Part shown: positions 1-11,759 of the stretch, piece after piece
Layout: each line of letters opens with the position of its first letter
Numbering within the stretch: the stretch's first letter is position 1
From: Crocodylus rhombifer
Taxonomy: Eukaryota > Chordata > Crocodylia > Crocodylidae
DNA length: 64,000 nt
Reading direction: 5' to 3'
Assembly (NCBI GenBank): GCA_038503035.1
Contig: JAVSML010021669.1
Span: forward strand, 806,001 to 870,000
Program-made: the position numbers and the translations under genes
The notes under the pieces: generated by a model
Seen by the model: the letters and a program-made list of their open reading frames with translations, nothing else
Told to the model about the DNA's origin: nothing
Databases searched by the model: none

Positions 1-3000
1 TCTGTGGAAAAAAAGATCTCTAAGGTATATTTATTCATGAGAAATTTCTTTGGCAGCAGAGAAAAGTATATAGTTGCTGTAGGTTAACAAAATATGCTTT
101 CAGTATTCTTCATATGCTCTGAACAAAAGTAAGACTGATAACATTTCTGTTTTGATCCCTTGTATTAATCATTTTATTACAGATGAAAGAATTCAGCATC
201 ATGCAATTTTAATAGTTTACTATCAAGTAAAGTACATAGGCCTTCTGTGTTTTAAGAAAATCGCAGCTGCCTGCAATTCATTTTAGACAAGTGCTTTACA
301 CACTCAATTTTCACATTAAAAACATTTCCTAGTTTGGGGTGGAACATGTAATTACAGAAAAAGGTTTGTAATATTCTGTCTCCATATTGTTTCTTTCCTT
401 CTTTGGGGTATGTCTTTTCATTTGTATGACTTGGTTGCTAAGATATGTTGAGGGGGGGGTTGGGGGGGTATTTTTTTGTGAGAATACCTTCATAGCATGC
501 ACACATGCTTACTACCTGCAGCATTTAATTAGAAAATTGTAATACAGTGTTATAATGTAATGAAGTAAAAAACATAGTCATTCTCATAGTTGGATGGGTG
601 GGGCACAATGCAGCATTCAACTGTAAGCCTTTTGTCTAATAAAAAATGTCTGAAACAAAGTGATTGTCTAACAATCAGCATTCCACTTGACCTTTTTCAA
701 GGCACAAAAACAAAGTTAATGAATGTATCGTTCAGTTGCCATGCAATATGCTGGGATTTTTGTGCATTACTAGGGAGTCTTAACTCTTGCTGCTTTAGTT
801 CATATCACAGCGTGACTAGTCAGGATTGAACAAATTGTCTTTCAAACGATTTGTGTTGAAATCATTATTAAAAGTTTGTCCTCAAGAGAATCTGTGCATG
901 CAGGGTTTTTTTTTTAATTTTTTCTCCAGAGTGTTTTCACTCTTACTTATGAATGAAACAAATGGTGTCAATATGGTAAGAGGAGTAGGGAGGGTACAAA
1001 TACTGCCTTTTTTAAATGTGGCTTGTGAAGGACCCGGTAGCACTGACATAATTGGTATTGTTGCTAGACAATTATATGGAACATACTGCTGTATCAAAAT
1101 TAAATGTAGAGCACACTAAATTTTAGTTTAATGAGAGAATACAAAGTTCTAAGTACAATATTATTAAATATACTCAACAGAAACATGTATTTGAGGTTTT
1201 GTAATTATTTATTTTAGCAAGCTAAAATAAAACATTTTTGCAAGCACAGTATTTAAGCTATGTTACTACTATTGGGAGGGTTGTGGGAGTGAGGTGGGGG
1301 GTGTATGTGTGTGTGTAAGCAAGTTCCTAAATGTAGGGCCATGACTAATCTAAAATAAAACTATAGCTAAAACAACGTAAGAAGTTGTTTATATTTACAA
1401 GATTTTTAGTATGAAATTATCATGGCTCATAGCAGATTCTATATAATGAAGTTAACTGAAAACTTTGTCTTACCCAGAGCTTCTACTATTCACAGGAAAA
1501 AATTTTGTAACGGGTGGGAGCTAGGTAGAATTGGGAAAATGCATTATATAATATACAATGGTTTATTATTAACAACACACATTCTACAAAGCATTACATT
1601 TTATAAATTTTTTAATAAATCTTTTATAGAATGTCTGCTGTTCAGTTGCCCACTTTTAAAAAGTACAGGAAAAGAACAACTGTTATAGTGTAAATGAATG
1701 GTCAGTGAAGGTGTCAAGGAAAGTAACAAAGTGTTCGCTAGACTCTACAACAAGTATGAGCAGTAGAATGTAAATAATCCATGTATCTTAGAATTTTCAC
1801 ATGCCAAAATTTGTCATCCTTCACCATGTATCAGCAAAGATTGAATAGAAAAGTGCTGTGATGAGGTCTCTCATTACTAAGATTCCATTAGTCTTGCAAA
1901 ATATTATGTACTACAAGTGTTGTTAGAGAATTTGACAGTTGTCAAAGCAAACAATATATTTTTGAGATGTATCTATGGATTTTAATTTATGACATTTGTA
2001 ATATGTGACCATGTTATAGGAACGCATTCTTGTGTATTTTGTTGTACATCAGACTAAATTGGATGGGGCAAAAGAGAAAAATGTTAGAATACTTAGCTCT
2101 TAGAGGGCATTTAGGCTCACTTTGAAGTATTCAACATTATGATGAAAAACAAATAAAATGATAAATGATACATATTTATAATCTGTGTAATTTTGATCTA
2201 GATGGAAAGCAAACAAGTAAAAATCAGCATTTTAAACAGAAATTTAAAAAAATTATATGAAACTGAGACGTATAAGCCTTCAATCAGCATAAATTGTAAA
2301 AAAAAAAAGAAAAAAAAGGAAAAAAGACTAGACTGAATTTGGAAAACTTTGAAAGGTCAGAGCATAAGAGCTTTGTGGCAGAGCTTCATATTTTAAAACA
2401 AGGTGGAGAAAATAGTGACCACCTAAATTTACTTTACTTTATATCAAACATTAGTATTTCTGAATTACAAGGCGGCTTTTTTTTCTTCTGAAGATCAAAG
2501 TGCTGCATCTGTTTTTTGTTTGAGTCGCAGATCTATTTGCCAAGCTGTTTGTCACATTGTCATTTTATTATAATAGGGTTTATTTGGAAACATTTCTGCA
2601 GTGCATCTAAAGAAAAGACAAATGGCAGTATTTACAGAAAGTGGCAGATTATGCTACAGAGTTTCTCCCTTCATTGGAAGAAGGGATTGAAACTATTTGG
2701 ATTAACATCAACGTGCACCATGTTTCAACTAAATTAGATATTCATACAGTGGGGGTCCTTAATCCTGATTAAGGATGCTGGGCACCGCTGCAGCACAAAC
2801 CATGAATCAAAAAAGTTAGTATTTGCTCACATTTTCTGCCAGTGGAATTTACTGTGCAATAGGAAGAGGCTATGGGTTTTTTGTTGTGGTGGGGTTTTTT
2901 TCCTCCTTGTTAGACTTGTCCAAAAAGTAATTAAAGCTTATTTGAAAGGTTGGCTTCTCTAGCTAAACAAAGATTGTGTTTGTGTTTACTTATATCAGAC

Positions 3001-4238
3001 TAAGGGCCAAATCCTCTTACCATTGAATTCAATGCAGCCTCAACAACTTTGCTTTGAAAAAAAGGCTGGAGATACTTAGCAGCTCTAAAAAGGCACTTTT
3101 TCCTAAGGTAGCAGTACCATTTTACAGCAGAAGATCTGTGCCACAACGCTGTGGCAACATCCAGCATATCCCGTCCATGTAGATATGAAGACCACTTCTC
3201 TAAGAATGAGAAAATAGAACAATTTATGTTCTACAATGAGCGATCTAATTTTCCATTAAAGAGGCTTGACTTTCAATACTGAAATTTGTAAAATGAATAC
3301 AGAATCTATATCCTTCTGTCTTTATCAACATGCTTATTGATTTTTAGTGGAGATGATATCATTAAAAATATTTTAAAAGATGGTTCAACCAGTATTAAAA
3401 CAGGAAGGGAACCTGGTAACTGGTTTCCTCATCCTGTTATACCTGTACTATGCCAAACCACTTTACCATTTTCACCTTGTTAGTAAAGCTAGTACTAGTT
3501 CAAATTTAAGCTTTTTGGAATGAGGGCTTCACAAAATTAGTCTAGTCTTTTGACTAATTCTAATTTTAAGATCTCTTATCTTGTCAATAATATATTTTAA
3601 GGGTCTTCTAAATTGATCCAATCACTTTTTACTTAAAGAATTGCCCTTGTCTCAGACGTACAGGCAGTGCAGTAAATTGGAAGTTGTTTTAACAATTTTA
3701 CCTGAGACTATTGTTTCATTTAGCATCACAAATTTTGAAGCAAAATGGCTGCATATTGTAGTCTCAGAAATACTTACTTATGGTAGCAAAAAGCTATCGA
3801 CCAAACTTCATGTCTGTTGTCTCAGTGTAAATCTGTAATGTAAACCCAGATTATTCCTGGTAGAACTGAGAGCAGCAATTGGCCCTTTGTTTTCAAGTAT
3901 TTCATACTTCATTCATACCAGGATTTTACTATCCTGAACTCATAGTGCTGAGGAAAAAACACAACTTACCTATCTATTTAAAAAAAAAAGCATAGACAAT
4001 GCAGAAGTGTTAACAGTAGGTAGGCACAACTCGCTACTGCCACCACTGCTCCCAGGTGCTGGTTCTGGTTGGGCTGCAGCCCAGCACCCCAGCATCAGCA
4101 CAAACCTGGGTGGGTATGTGCCCCCCTGTGCCTCCCCATGCATTGGCTATGAAAAAAGTCTTAAATGAAGTGACTTTTATAATAATATAAGGCTATGTTT
4201 TTAGACCTTCATCTTTAGATGTGTGAGCCATCAAAGTC
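1..4238. other. AT-rich non-coding DNA, no gene seen
   Basis: Six-frame reading shows only short open frames without recognisable domains. Small features: G-runs (8 and 7 G) at about 452-468, a GT run near 1298-1315, an A-rich purine stretch at about 2300-2328, a degraded fragment resembling the palindromic GGGCCAAAT repeat family at 3003-3045, and a short GC-rich patch at about 4025-4140 of unknown origin. Confidence 0.7.
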
Positions 4239-4246
4239 CCTTAGAA

Positions 4247-4429
4247 TGGTGGTTTTCAACCTTTTTCATTTGCAGACTCTTAAAAATTTCAAATGGAGAT
4301 GTAGATTCCTTTGAATTTTAAGTGTGGGTATTCGTTTACTTTTAATGGATCATAGTCATCTTTTGTGGGCCCCTTAGACATAGTCTGCAGAACCCCAGGG
4401 GTCCATAGACCACAGGTGGAAAACTACTG
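4247..4429. mobile_element. Non-autonomous hAT-type element (183 bp)
   Basis: The left end reads TGGTGGTTTTCAACCT and the right end AGGTGGAAAACTACTG, which are inverted and match the CAGTGGTTCTCAACC terminal repeat of hAT (Charlie-like) elements. It is flanked by CCTTAGAA (4239-4246) and GCTTAGAA (4430-4437), a 7-of-8 match of the size hAT transposases leave. The interior is AT-rich with no coding capacity. Terminal repeats have diverged, so it is an old insertion. Confidence 0.8.
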
Positions 4430-4437
4430 GCTTAGAA

Positions 4438-6010
4438 ATTAGTGCTCACATGGGTCTTGGGGAAATCTTGGCCCCACTGGAATCAATGAGAGGCTATTGA
4501 TGGTTAATATAATGGGAGTATAAGCTTGTTCATACTTCATGTGTGCATAAAGGGGCTTGGTAAAAGATTACGCAGAATAAATGCATTTTCAGAGTTTTAG
4601 AAGGAAGAAAATTAAATTAAGAGTGTCTGTACTGGGGAGCAGGGGACGGGGCAAGCAGCAGACCTGGCTTCAACTGCTTTTAAAGGATTAATTTGAGACT
4701 ATCACCAATCCATCATGGTAGATGAGAAACTGTACCAGGAGACCTATAAAATACAAATTTGGAGAAAATGTTGGAGGTAAGAGTGTTCACAAGTTCATAT
4801 GTCACAGCAGAGAACTTTTACCAGAAGCCAGTAGGAGTCTCTTATCTCACTGAAGTGTAGGTGGGAAGTATTGTATCAGATATGCTAAAGTATTTGTGTA
4901 GGGTGACTGGGACATAAAAGTAATGTGCTCGTGTGTTACAATAAGGTGTCCATGTAAGTAACCAGACATGATAAGGAGTCTTTGCAAACTAGCAAATTGG
5001 GATGAGGTAATGGGGATATTGCTGAAGTGCCATAAAACACAGATCTGTTCCCAGAAAAAGGAAGGGGGGGAAAAAAAGTCTTCAGAATTAAGAGGCAGAA
5101 ATAATGGAATTCCCATCATGGGAAGATGCTAGTGAGAGCAGTGAGACCTGTGCGAGGAACAGCGATTAACACCTCTTTTATCCCAGATACATTATTCAGA
5201 CTTCAATATCAGGAGTGTGGTGCTGAATCAGTACTGAGAGAATTCCAGATGAACATGGTTGGGAGACATCTGTATGTTTCTAAATCAAGGTTCATGAGCA
5301 AAGATAATGCTGTCCCCAGAAAGTGGAGACAATCACATATCTAAAGATGAACCCCTGCAACCATTTGAGCAGATGAGGGTGAAGATGTGGAGCTTAAAGC
5401 TATAAATTGTACACTGGGAAGATGAACTATAGAGATAATGTGTAAATACCTGACCCTTGTCAAAAAGGGCTGAAGAAAAGATTGCTTGTTGGAAACTTTG
5501 ATCCATGTTTAACCACAATACAAAAATAAAGCTCCACTTGTCAGGGAGTTTCCATTAGACCTGCACCAACCCCCTCCCTCCCTGCCAAAAAATTGAAGCC
5601 CAGAGAAGAAAGGAAAAAAAATCCATGTAACCATTTGTGGTTTTTTATTTTATTTTAAAAGCCGTCTGTAGCCAGTTTCAGCCTGATGGCTGCGCCAGGA
5701 AAGGATGGAGGAAGAATACTGAGAAGAACATAGGAGCTTTTAGTCTGAATTACCTTTGGCTGCTCTCACAATTTGACCACCCATCTTTCTGTCAAAGACC
5801 TCTAATGTCCATGTTGATGGGAATAATGGCAGTTTGGTATATCACCTTACTACTGGGGCGTGCAGTGTTGTACGCAATGTTATCTTATTCCAGAAACCAT
5901 GGCACAGTCCTTCAGTTCTGTTCACTGTTTACCTATAATTAACTTGATTACAAAATACCCTACTGTTTTTTTTTCAAATATTCTGTAAATTCATTTTTCT
6001 CTGAGAGTGA
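4438..6010. other. Non-coding DNA, no gene seen
   Basis: No recognisable coding segment. Open frames at 4847-5119 and 5637-5942 are short, lack domains and contain no credible splice context. A polypurine stretch lies near 5060-5078 and a pyrimidine-rich patch near 5565-5585. Confidence 0.65.
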
Positions 6011-6014
6011 AGAC

Positions 6015-6235
6015 GGGCCTAGTGGTTAAACCTTGTGACTGGAAGTTGCTGAGGGAGATGTACCTGACACCGGTTTGAAGTGTGATCTTAGAGAAGCTAC
6101 TTTACTTGTCCATGGCTTAGTTGCTCCATCTGTGAAGTGGGGAATTATACTTGTGGGCACCATACATTCATTACAACAGGGTTATTGTAATGATTAAACT
6201 ACATAAAGTGCCTTTGGATGGATGTGTACAAGTAC
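6015..6235 (+). mobile_element. MIR-like SINE
   Basis: The order of motifs follows a MIR: a tRNA-like head containing CTAGTGGTTAAA, then a segment like GTGTGATCTTAG, CTACTTTACTTGTC, the CCATCTGTGAAGTGGGGA core, and a tail with GGGTTATTGTAATGATTAAA and an AAAGTGCCTTTGGA end. MIRs are ancient tRNA-derived SINEs mobilised by L2-type LINEs. The copy is well diverged, which fits the age of the family. Identification is from memory of the consensus. Confidence 0.75.
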
Positions 6236-7220
6236 TATTTCTATCCTCTCCGTATTCCTGCTCATTCACATCTGAAAGGAGAGAGACGGAGCATGGGTTG
6301 AAGCTGCCATATTAGTATACATGCCCCATGGAGCTCAGGATGGGTTCAGTCCTTGAAACACTGCTTTTCACAGCCACCATCTTCAAAGATGACAGCAGCC
6401 TGCTTTGATAAAAGAGCTAGTTGTTTTTATTTATAGTGTGCAGCTACTTCTTGACCCCAAAGCCTATTAAAATAGTAGGTTTTAGTTAAAGCCCTAAAGA
6501 AACAAGAAACAGTTGCCTAAATGAGGCCATCTGCTGGTGGAGACCATCAAAATTGAAAAAGATCTGGCAAAAATTATTGGGGAGGTGAGGAACAAGAGTT
6601 GGATAATCGTTGGGGAACAGCACTTGTTGATCTATGAAGCAGGCTTAGGCTTCACCTTTAGCACCTAACTTCTTTTAGGTATCCAGCTGCCTAGTAGAAT
6701 CCCATCTTCCTAAGCTAAGAGTTTCAAGCCCTGTACACAATATTTTTGGAGAGTTAGGTACCTAAGAACTAAATCTGCAAAAAAATAAGCCTGCACAACA
6801 GGAAACCGTAGGTAGCCTGTAGGAATGGTAAGGAGAGAAGTTTGTAGATAGATGTCTTCTTACTCTGGATTACAGGGAGAGCCTCCATCCATCTGAGATT
6901 CATTACCCTGAATCTTCTGCTGGAGTTAAGTGCCTAAACTATTTGCAGAATACTGCTAAAGGAGGCTGAGGTGGTGGTGGTAGTGGTGCTGCTGCTCTTT
7001 TCTTCCTTCTTTTTTTTCCCTGTAAAGCAGGGGTGAGCACACTCAACCAAGACTGGCATATTAGGTTTCAGTTTTCTCCGTTGCTTGAGAAGACTTTAAT
7101 CCAGCAGCTCTCAACCTTCCAAGTATAGGGTGTTCTGGACTGTGGTGTTCACATTTGCTTCTTTTGAAGCTGTTCTGTTTTGCAAATAATTGTTCAGTGG
7201 GCTAGTGAGAGAATGAATGA
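6236..7220. other. Non-coding DNA with degraded palindromic repeat
   Basis: About 6655-6785 contains CACCTAACTTC, TTTTAGGTATCC and GTTAGGTACCTAAG. These resemble the TTAGGTGCCTAA-type palindromic interspersed repeats common in turtles and crocodilians. A lone CAGCAGCTCTCAACCTT at about 7102-7118 resembles a single hAT end without a partner. No gene seen. Confidence 0.45.
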
Positions 7221-7224
7221 GACT

Positions 7225-7341
7225 CTGTAGTCTAGTAGTTACAGCAGTGGCCTTGGAACAATGCCTTTAGATCCCCCTCAGAAGAAGAGGGTGTGGAACC
7301 CCACACTTTCAGATCCTGGATGGATGCTCTAACCACTGAAC
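7225..7341. mobile_element. Possible tRNA-derived SINE fragment
   Basis: Begins TCTAGTAGTTACAGCAGTGGCC and ends GATGCTCTAACCACTGAA. These resemble opposite strands of the tRNA-type CTAGTGGTTAGAGCA box used in SINE promoters. The segment at 43,271-43,395 has the same order of motifs (CCTAGTGGGTGGGGCTCTC near one end, ATGACTTAACCACC at the other), suggesting one family. No clear A-tail or target duplications seen. Confidence 0.35.
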
Positions 7342-7354
7342 AATTGAATTAAAG

Positions 7355-7415
7355 CAGTAGTTTTCAACCTGTGGTCTGCTGACCCCTGCAAATGAGAAAA
7401 GGTTGAAAGCCACTG
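7355..7415. mobile_element. Miniature hAT element, 61 bp, perfect 8-bp TSD
   Basis: The element starts CAGTAGTTTTCAACCT and ends AGGTTGAAAGCCACTG, an inverted pair matching hAT terminal repeats. It is flanked on both sides by the identical octamer AATTAAAG (7347-7354 and 7416-7423). Only about 30 bp of interior remains between the ends, so it is little more than two terminal repeats back to back. It has no coding capacity and must have been moved by a transposase supplied elsewhere. Confidence 0.88.
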
Positions 7416-7423
7416 AATTAAAG

Positions 7424-8845
7424 GATACAGGGGGCAACTTCTCTTGCTCCATTTTGTCTGGAGAGTCTTAAGCATAATGTAGGTATCAAGCCACTCAGCA
7501 TTACAAACTGGGGTAGTTCTGCAGGTTTGAAGTGCAAAAGGGGGTCAGATGGCATGCAGAAGGGGCTTTTTTAAGCATCTACATTTTGGATTTGGGTGCC
7601 TTTTGGGGTAGTTAGGTTTTTAAAAGCCCCCCGAGGCCTTTGGTGGTTTTAGCTCCCAGTCAACGTCATTCACTGGTTTATGGAGGTTGTTACTACTAAC
7701 AACAGTCTTTCCCTTTAAAAGATTATTGTTATGCTAGTGAAGAGACAGGAACATTGGCTGTTGTAAGGAGTTTAATTTTATATATGTATATGTAAAAGCA
7801 CAAGTAATAAAAAAAGGGTAGCTTAAAAAGCCCATTGGTGTTTCTCTTGCCAGAAACCATCAGGACACACAAGGAGCAAAAAGAACGTAACCTTTCCCTT
7901 GTATATAAAATGAACGTTTACATACAGAACTGCAGGTGCTGTTGAAAAAGTGATTTTGATTACAGCTATATACAAAGCTTACAAGACTAGAAAAGCTACA
8001 AGTTGAAAGGTCAGCGGGATCAAAGTGACTGTCAGAGAAGACTGAAGGAGAGTGACCCGAGTTCCTTCACAGTAGACTGGGGGGAAAAAATTGTGTGCAT
8101 CAGAAAATTAAAGGACTTGGTTCTACCATACATGAAGGAATTCCAAAAAAGAACATTGGAATGAACAGAGTGAATACTAGGGTGCAAACACAAATTGCCC
8201 TTGTGCTTCCATAAACATTTCTATGATGGCTCAAGTTGCGAGCAAACAGATATTCTAGCTCCTTGTTGCTCTCCAAGTGCCCCAAAATGTTGCTGTGACC
8301 AAAGGTAGTCATAGTTTGTGATGCCTTAAATGTTTGCTTTACTGCAGGCCCCAGCAATCCTCCTGCAGAGGAGATTGTTTCTCTGCAAGTAGGTAATGCC
8401 TGAGACATGACATGGTACCTGGGGTCATTGTCCCACAGGATCCCCTCTGCCCTGGGAATGACAGGTGCACTGCAGGACAGTAACCCTGACAATATCAGTA
8501 GATGTCAGTGGAGCAGATCAGCTGTGCCAGGATACATCCTGCTCCAAAGACAACACCTATTCGTAGCCTTAGCTTGGTATCCAATCTCTTAATTATCAGT
8601 GTCATAGGAAAGGGGACCAATTTATAATTAAATTGGGGTAAGCAATGAACACAGAAATACCTGACAATGAAAATAAGCAAATCCCAGTACTGCTTACACT
8701 GTGATCTCTTGGTGTTTTATCATTTTCCTTCAAAGGAAACAAATCAGGCCCCCTCTGAAATGAAGAGCACATTGCAATGAATTAACAGCTTCACAAATTC
8801 AGAAACAGCATTTATTGGAGATTCTGAGCACTCTTAATTCCTGTC
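7424..8845. other. Non-coding DNA, no supported gene
   Basis: Contains a 130-residue open frame on the minus strand (8100-8492) with a hydrophobic C-terminal third. I do not recognise it, and its length is within what chance gives in a window of this size. No promoter, splice frame or domain supports it. Confidence 0.55.
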
Positions 8846-9152
8846 CCGTGGTTCTCAACCCAAAAGTGGATTGCAAGAATATATGAAAGGGTCATCAACA
8901 AACCTTAAAAATAAATTCTCCTTTAAAGGAGAAAAATGTGGGAAACCATGGCTCTTCCCTTGCAGCCTGTCAGAGTGCCAGTCTGCAAGGGGCTGCTTGG
9001 GGCTCACCATGCCCCCCCTCCCTTTTTCCACACACTGTGGGGCTGGAGCCTGGGGGTGAGGGGCAGTGGGTTTGGAGTGAGGGGCACTGGGTCAAGACTG
9101 ACCATCAGTGTTTATAAGTGGGTCCTGGTACAAAAAAGATTGAGAACCACTG
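8846..9152. mobile_element. hAT-like element with GC-rich core
   Basis: Left end CCGTGGTTCTCAACCC and right end GATTGAGAACCACTG are inverted copies of the hAT terminal motif. The core has two adjacent copies of a G-rich unit (GGAGTGAGGGGCACTGGG type, 9051-9070 and 9071-9091) that recurs at 21.2 kb and 51.5 kb. No clear 8-bp flanking duplication was found (TTCCTGTC left, CTGTAGAG right), so the edges may have mutated or been trimmed. Confidence 0.6.
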
Positions 9153-9188
9153 CTGTAGAGTGACAGTTGTGGGTGCTCAGTACCACTG

Positions 9189-9205
9189 CCCCCCCCCCCC
9201 CCCCC
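9189..9205. repeat. Poly-C run, 17 C
   Basis: Seventeen consecutive C residues lie just outside the hAT-like element. On the minus strand this is a 17-G run. Homopolymers of this length are prone to polymerase and sequencing slippage, so the exact length is uncertain. Confidence 0.9.
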
Positions 9206-11400
9206 GATCAAGCTCTTGTTGCCTAATCCTGCAGCAGTCGTGCTTAAAAAGCATCCGACTTCTTTTGGCAGTTTTAGAAATATCATTGTTACTGAGCTGT
9301 TGCCTGTGAGCTGTATATTCTAAATTCTAAACCTTGGGTTGTGGATGCATGGTTAAAAATTATCCTGCATTCCATTCTTTAATGTAACAGTACCCAGGAG
9401 AAGATGCTGAAGGCTGCAGTGAGAAATCCAATGAGACCTTTTAAGAAAGGCATCCAAATGCACCTACTGCAGAATAAGGGAGGCATGACAGCAGCAAAGA
9501 TCAATGCAAAAATGCAATGAAGACTTCAAACATGTGACAAATCTGGGAGTAAAGTGAAAAATCTCTCCTGGTATCACTGTAATGAAATCTCTGGACTCTA
9601 CCAGTAGTTGCAGAAGTGTGACAGAGCAGAAATAGTTCAACATGGTATCTTTCTGGTGCTCTCTTGACTGTCTTCATTTTATCCTCTGCAGCAGTCTGCT
9701 AAAATATGTACATAACTCACATCGGACAAGAAAGGCTGTGTATGACTCGCACATTCCTCGTGTATCAAACTCTGTTTCTTATTCATCCAGATGTCATAGT
9801 AGAGTATCAATCTCTCTTTCTAGTTTGTTGAACTCTCTACCTTTTATGGCTGGAGGCCACTACTTAATAATATAAGTTTTGCTTAATCTGCTGGCTACGC
9901 TGTCTGGCCTTTAATCAGCACCTCTTGATATTTCCTTTCCCTACTCATTTTGTCAGTCTTCTGTCCTCCACTGCTGTACACACTGCTGATATTACTTCAG
10001 TGCTGCATCTCACAATTGTAATCCCATTACACTAGCATCAACAGATTGCACAAAAGGTTTCATGCAGCAGACAAAGCACAGACTTTTAAAGTTTTTTTTC
10101 AGGCTCTTTTTTTTTGTTTTTAAGAATAAGGATTTCTAAATGTGTGCATGTGTATGCATGCCTATCATCCCTCCCCCTCTTGTACAACCATGTGTTTTGC
10201 CCCATTGTGTTGAATCATAAAAAACACTAACTGGAGCAACTGAAAATGAGGAGACTATTGGTTCTCAGAGATTTTAGGACCACCCATGGTTGGAAGAGCT
10301 TCTGGTCATTGGAAAACAAAAGCTATAGCAAAGAAAAAAGTGATAAAGCCAAGAAGTGTTTTTTTTCCCTCCCTTTTTAATTTACATATCACTTTAACTT
10401 TAGGATGGTGACAACCTTTTAGTTCTGAATCAGCACCCAGTACAATGAGGTTCTGGGCTCCTACCACTATTGCTGTATGAATAATAAAAAAGAATATTTT
10501 TCCTAGGAGAGAAACTGTCCCTCTAAGCTATACTAAACATGTTTAAAACTAAGACACAAGTGCTAAATTTGGAAAGATGAAAAAAAGATGATTGGCTGCT
10601 GCTTAATATATGAAGCAGGCTTACTGAGGTTCCACATAAAGTTCAGTTTTCCAGAAAGGTGGTGTCTTGACACAGGCTCAGTGAGTGAAGGGACAGTAGA
10701 GCAGTGAGAAAATGTGTACTTTAACAGGGAAGCAATGGAGTTCCAGACTAAACTTCTATCCACATGTCTGTCTAAAAAACAAAAGAAATACAAATCTATG
10801 AAGGTAAACCAAATCTTAGCTGGAAATTTAGACTGTAGAAGTAACCTCCCCCAAAATGCATTTGAAATGGAATTTCACATCTTCTACTAGATCATAAGAC
10901 TTTGTTGTACTTGACACATCTGGGAACTGGGAAAGGGAGGTTGGTAGCAGATGGTGTTAAGGTGCCTAAGGCTGGCCTGCTATTACTGAACTACAGCAAA
11001 AGGAAAAAAAACAACCTGCTAAGCTGCCATTGCCATCACCTTGTGAAGAACTTCTTAAGGGAAGTGACAAAAGCCATGTTACTTGCTGACTGAAAGTTAG
11101 ACTGACCAAATCTCTGGAGAATAGAAAACAGTATCATACAGAAACGTTTCTGGCTGTGTCCTTTCTGCTGCCAAATGCTTTACAGGTATCACTTCCCTTA
11201 TTTCCCTATTGTCTGTCTGATTCTTCTTTTACATTGTCTGTTTAAATTGTAAATTGTTCATGTCAAAGATATGCCTTTTTTGTTTGCATCTTAAAGCATT
11301 TAGCACCCTTTAGATGTTATACAGATAACTAATCATAGGTCCCGCTGCATCTATTCTTAACGGGGAGAAATGCTCCCTCTGTTATATGCAGTGCTAAGTC
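9206..11400. other. Non-coding DNA, no gene seen
   Basis: No recognised repeats or coding segments. T-rich runs occur near 10,090-10,120. Short open frames (for example 10,563-10,793 minus) have no domains. Confidence 0.65.
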
Positions 11401-11408
11401 GTTTACAG

Positions 11409-11751
11409 CAGTGTTTCTCAAAGTGGTGGTCTGCGGACCGGCCGCCGGTCTGCAGCAAGTTGCCAGGAAAGAAAGAAATATATTTGCTGGTCCACAGCGA
11501 GTTGCCAGGAAAGAAAGAAATATATTTTCAGAAGTATAGCATTGATATGTCATAACGCCACAGTTCATACATTCCAACACTCCAGGTGACGTCACATCGT
11601 GCGAGGTGAGGAAAGAGAAAGAAACAGCTGGTTGTGCATTTGTGTAGCGCTGTTACACACAGTTGCTGCCACCGGCTGAACCGGGCATCAGTCCCTGGCC
11701 CACTGGAAAAAATTTGCCGGTGAGCCACATCAGATAGTTTGCAAAGCACTG
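11409..11751. mobile_element. Non-autonomous hAT element, perfect 8-bp TSD
   Basis: Starts CAGTGTTTCTCAAAGTGG and ends GATAGTTTGCAAAGCACTG, inverted terminal repeats of hAT type. The flanking octamer GTTTACAG is identical on both sides (11,401-11,408 and 11,752-11,759). The 343-bp interior has CpG-bearing stretches (CGGACCGGCCGCCGG near the left end) and an internal tandem duplication, but no transposase frame. The intact target duplication suggests a moderately young insertion. Confidence 0.88.
11453..11527. repeat. Internal 42-bp tandem duplication in hAT element
   Basis: CAGCAAGTTGCCAGGAAAG (from 11,453) and CAGCGAGTTGCCAGGAAAG (from 11,495) begin two near-identical units with a period of 42 bp. 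Both continue into the same GAAAGAAATATATTT segment. The second unit is incomplete. Confidence 0.85.
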
Positions 11752-11759
11752 GTTTACAG

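Noticed and set aside
8100..8492. 130-codon open frame on the minus strand with a hydrophobic C-terminus
   Set aside because: No recognised domain, promoter or intron structure. A frame this long is expected by chance in 64 kb read six ways. A protein search with no hits would confirm rejection.
11453..11527. Possible CRISPR-like direct repeats
   Set aside because: Only two adjacent units without spacers, inside a hAT element, in vertebrate DNA.
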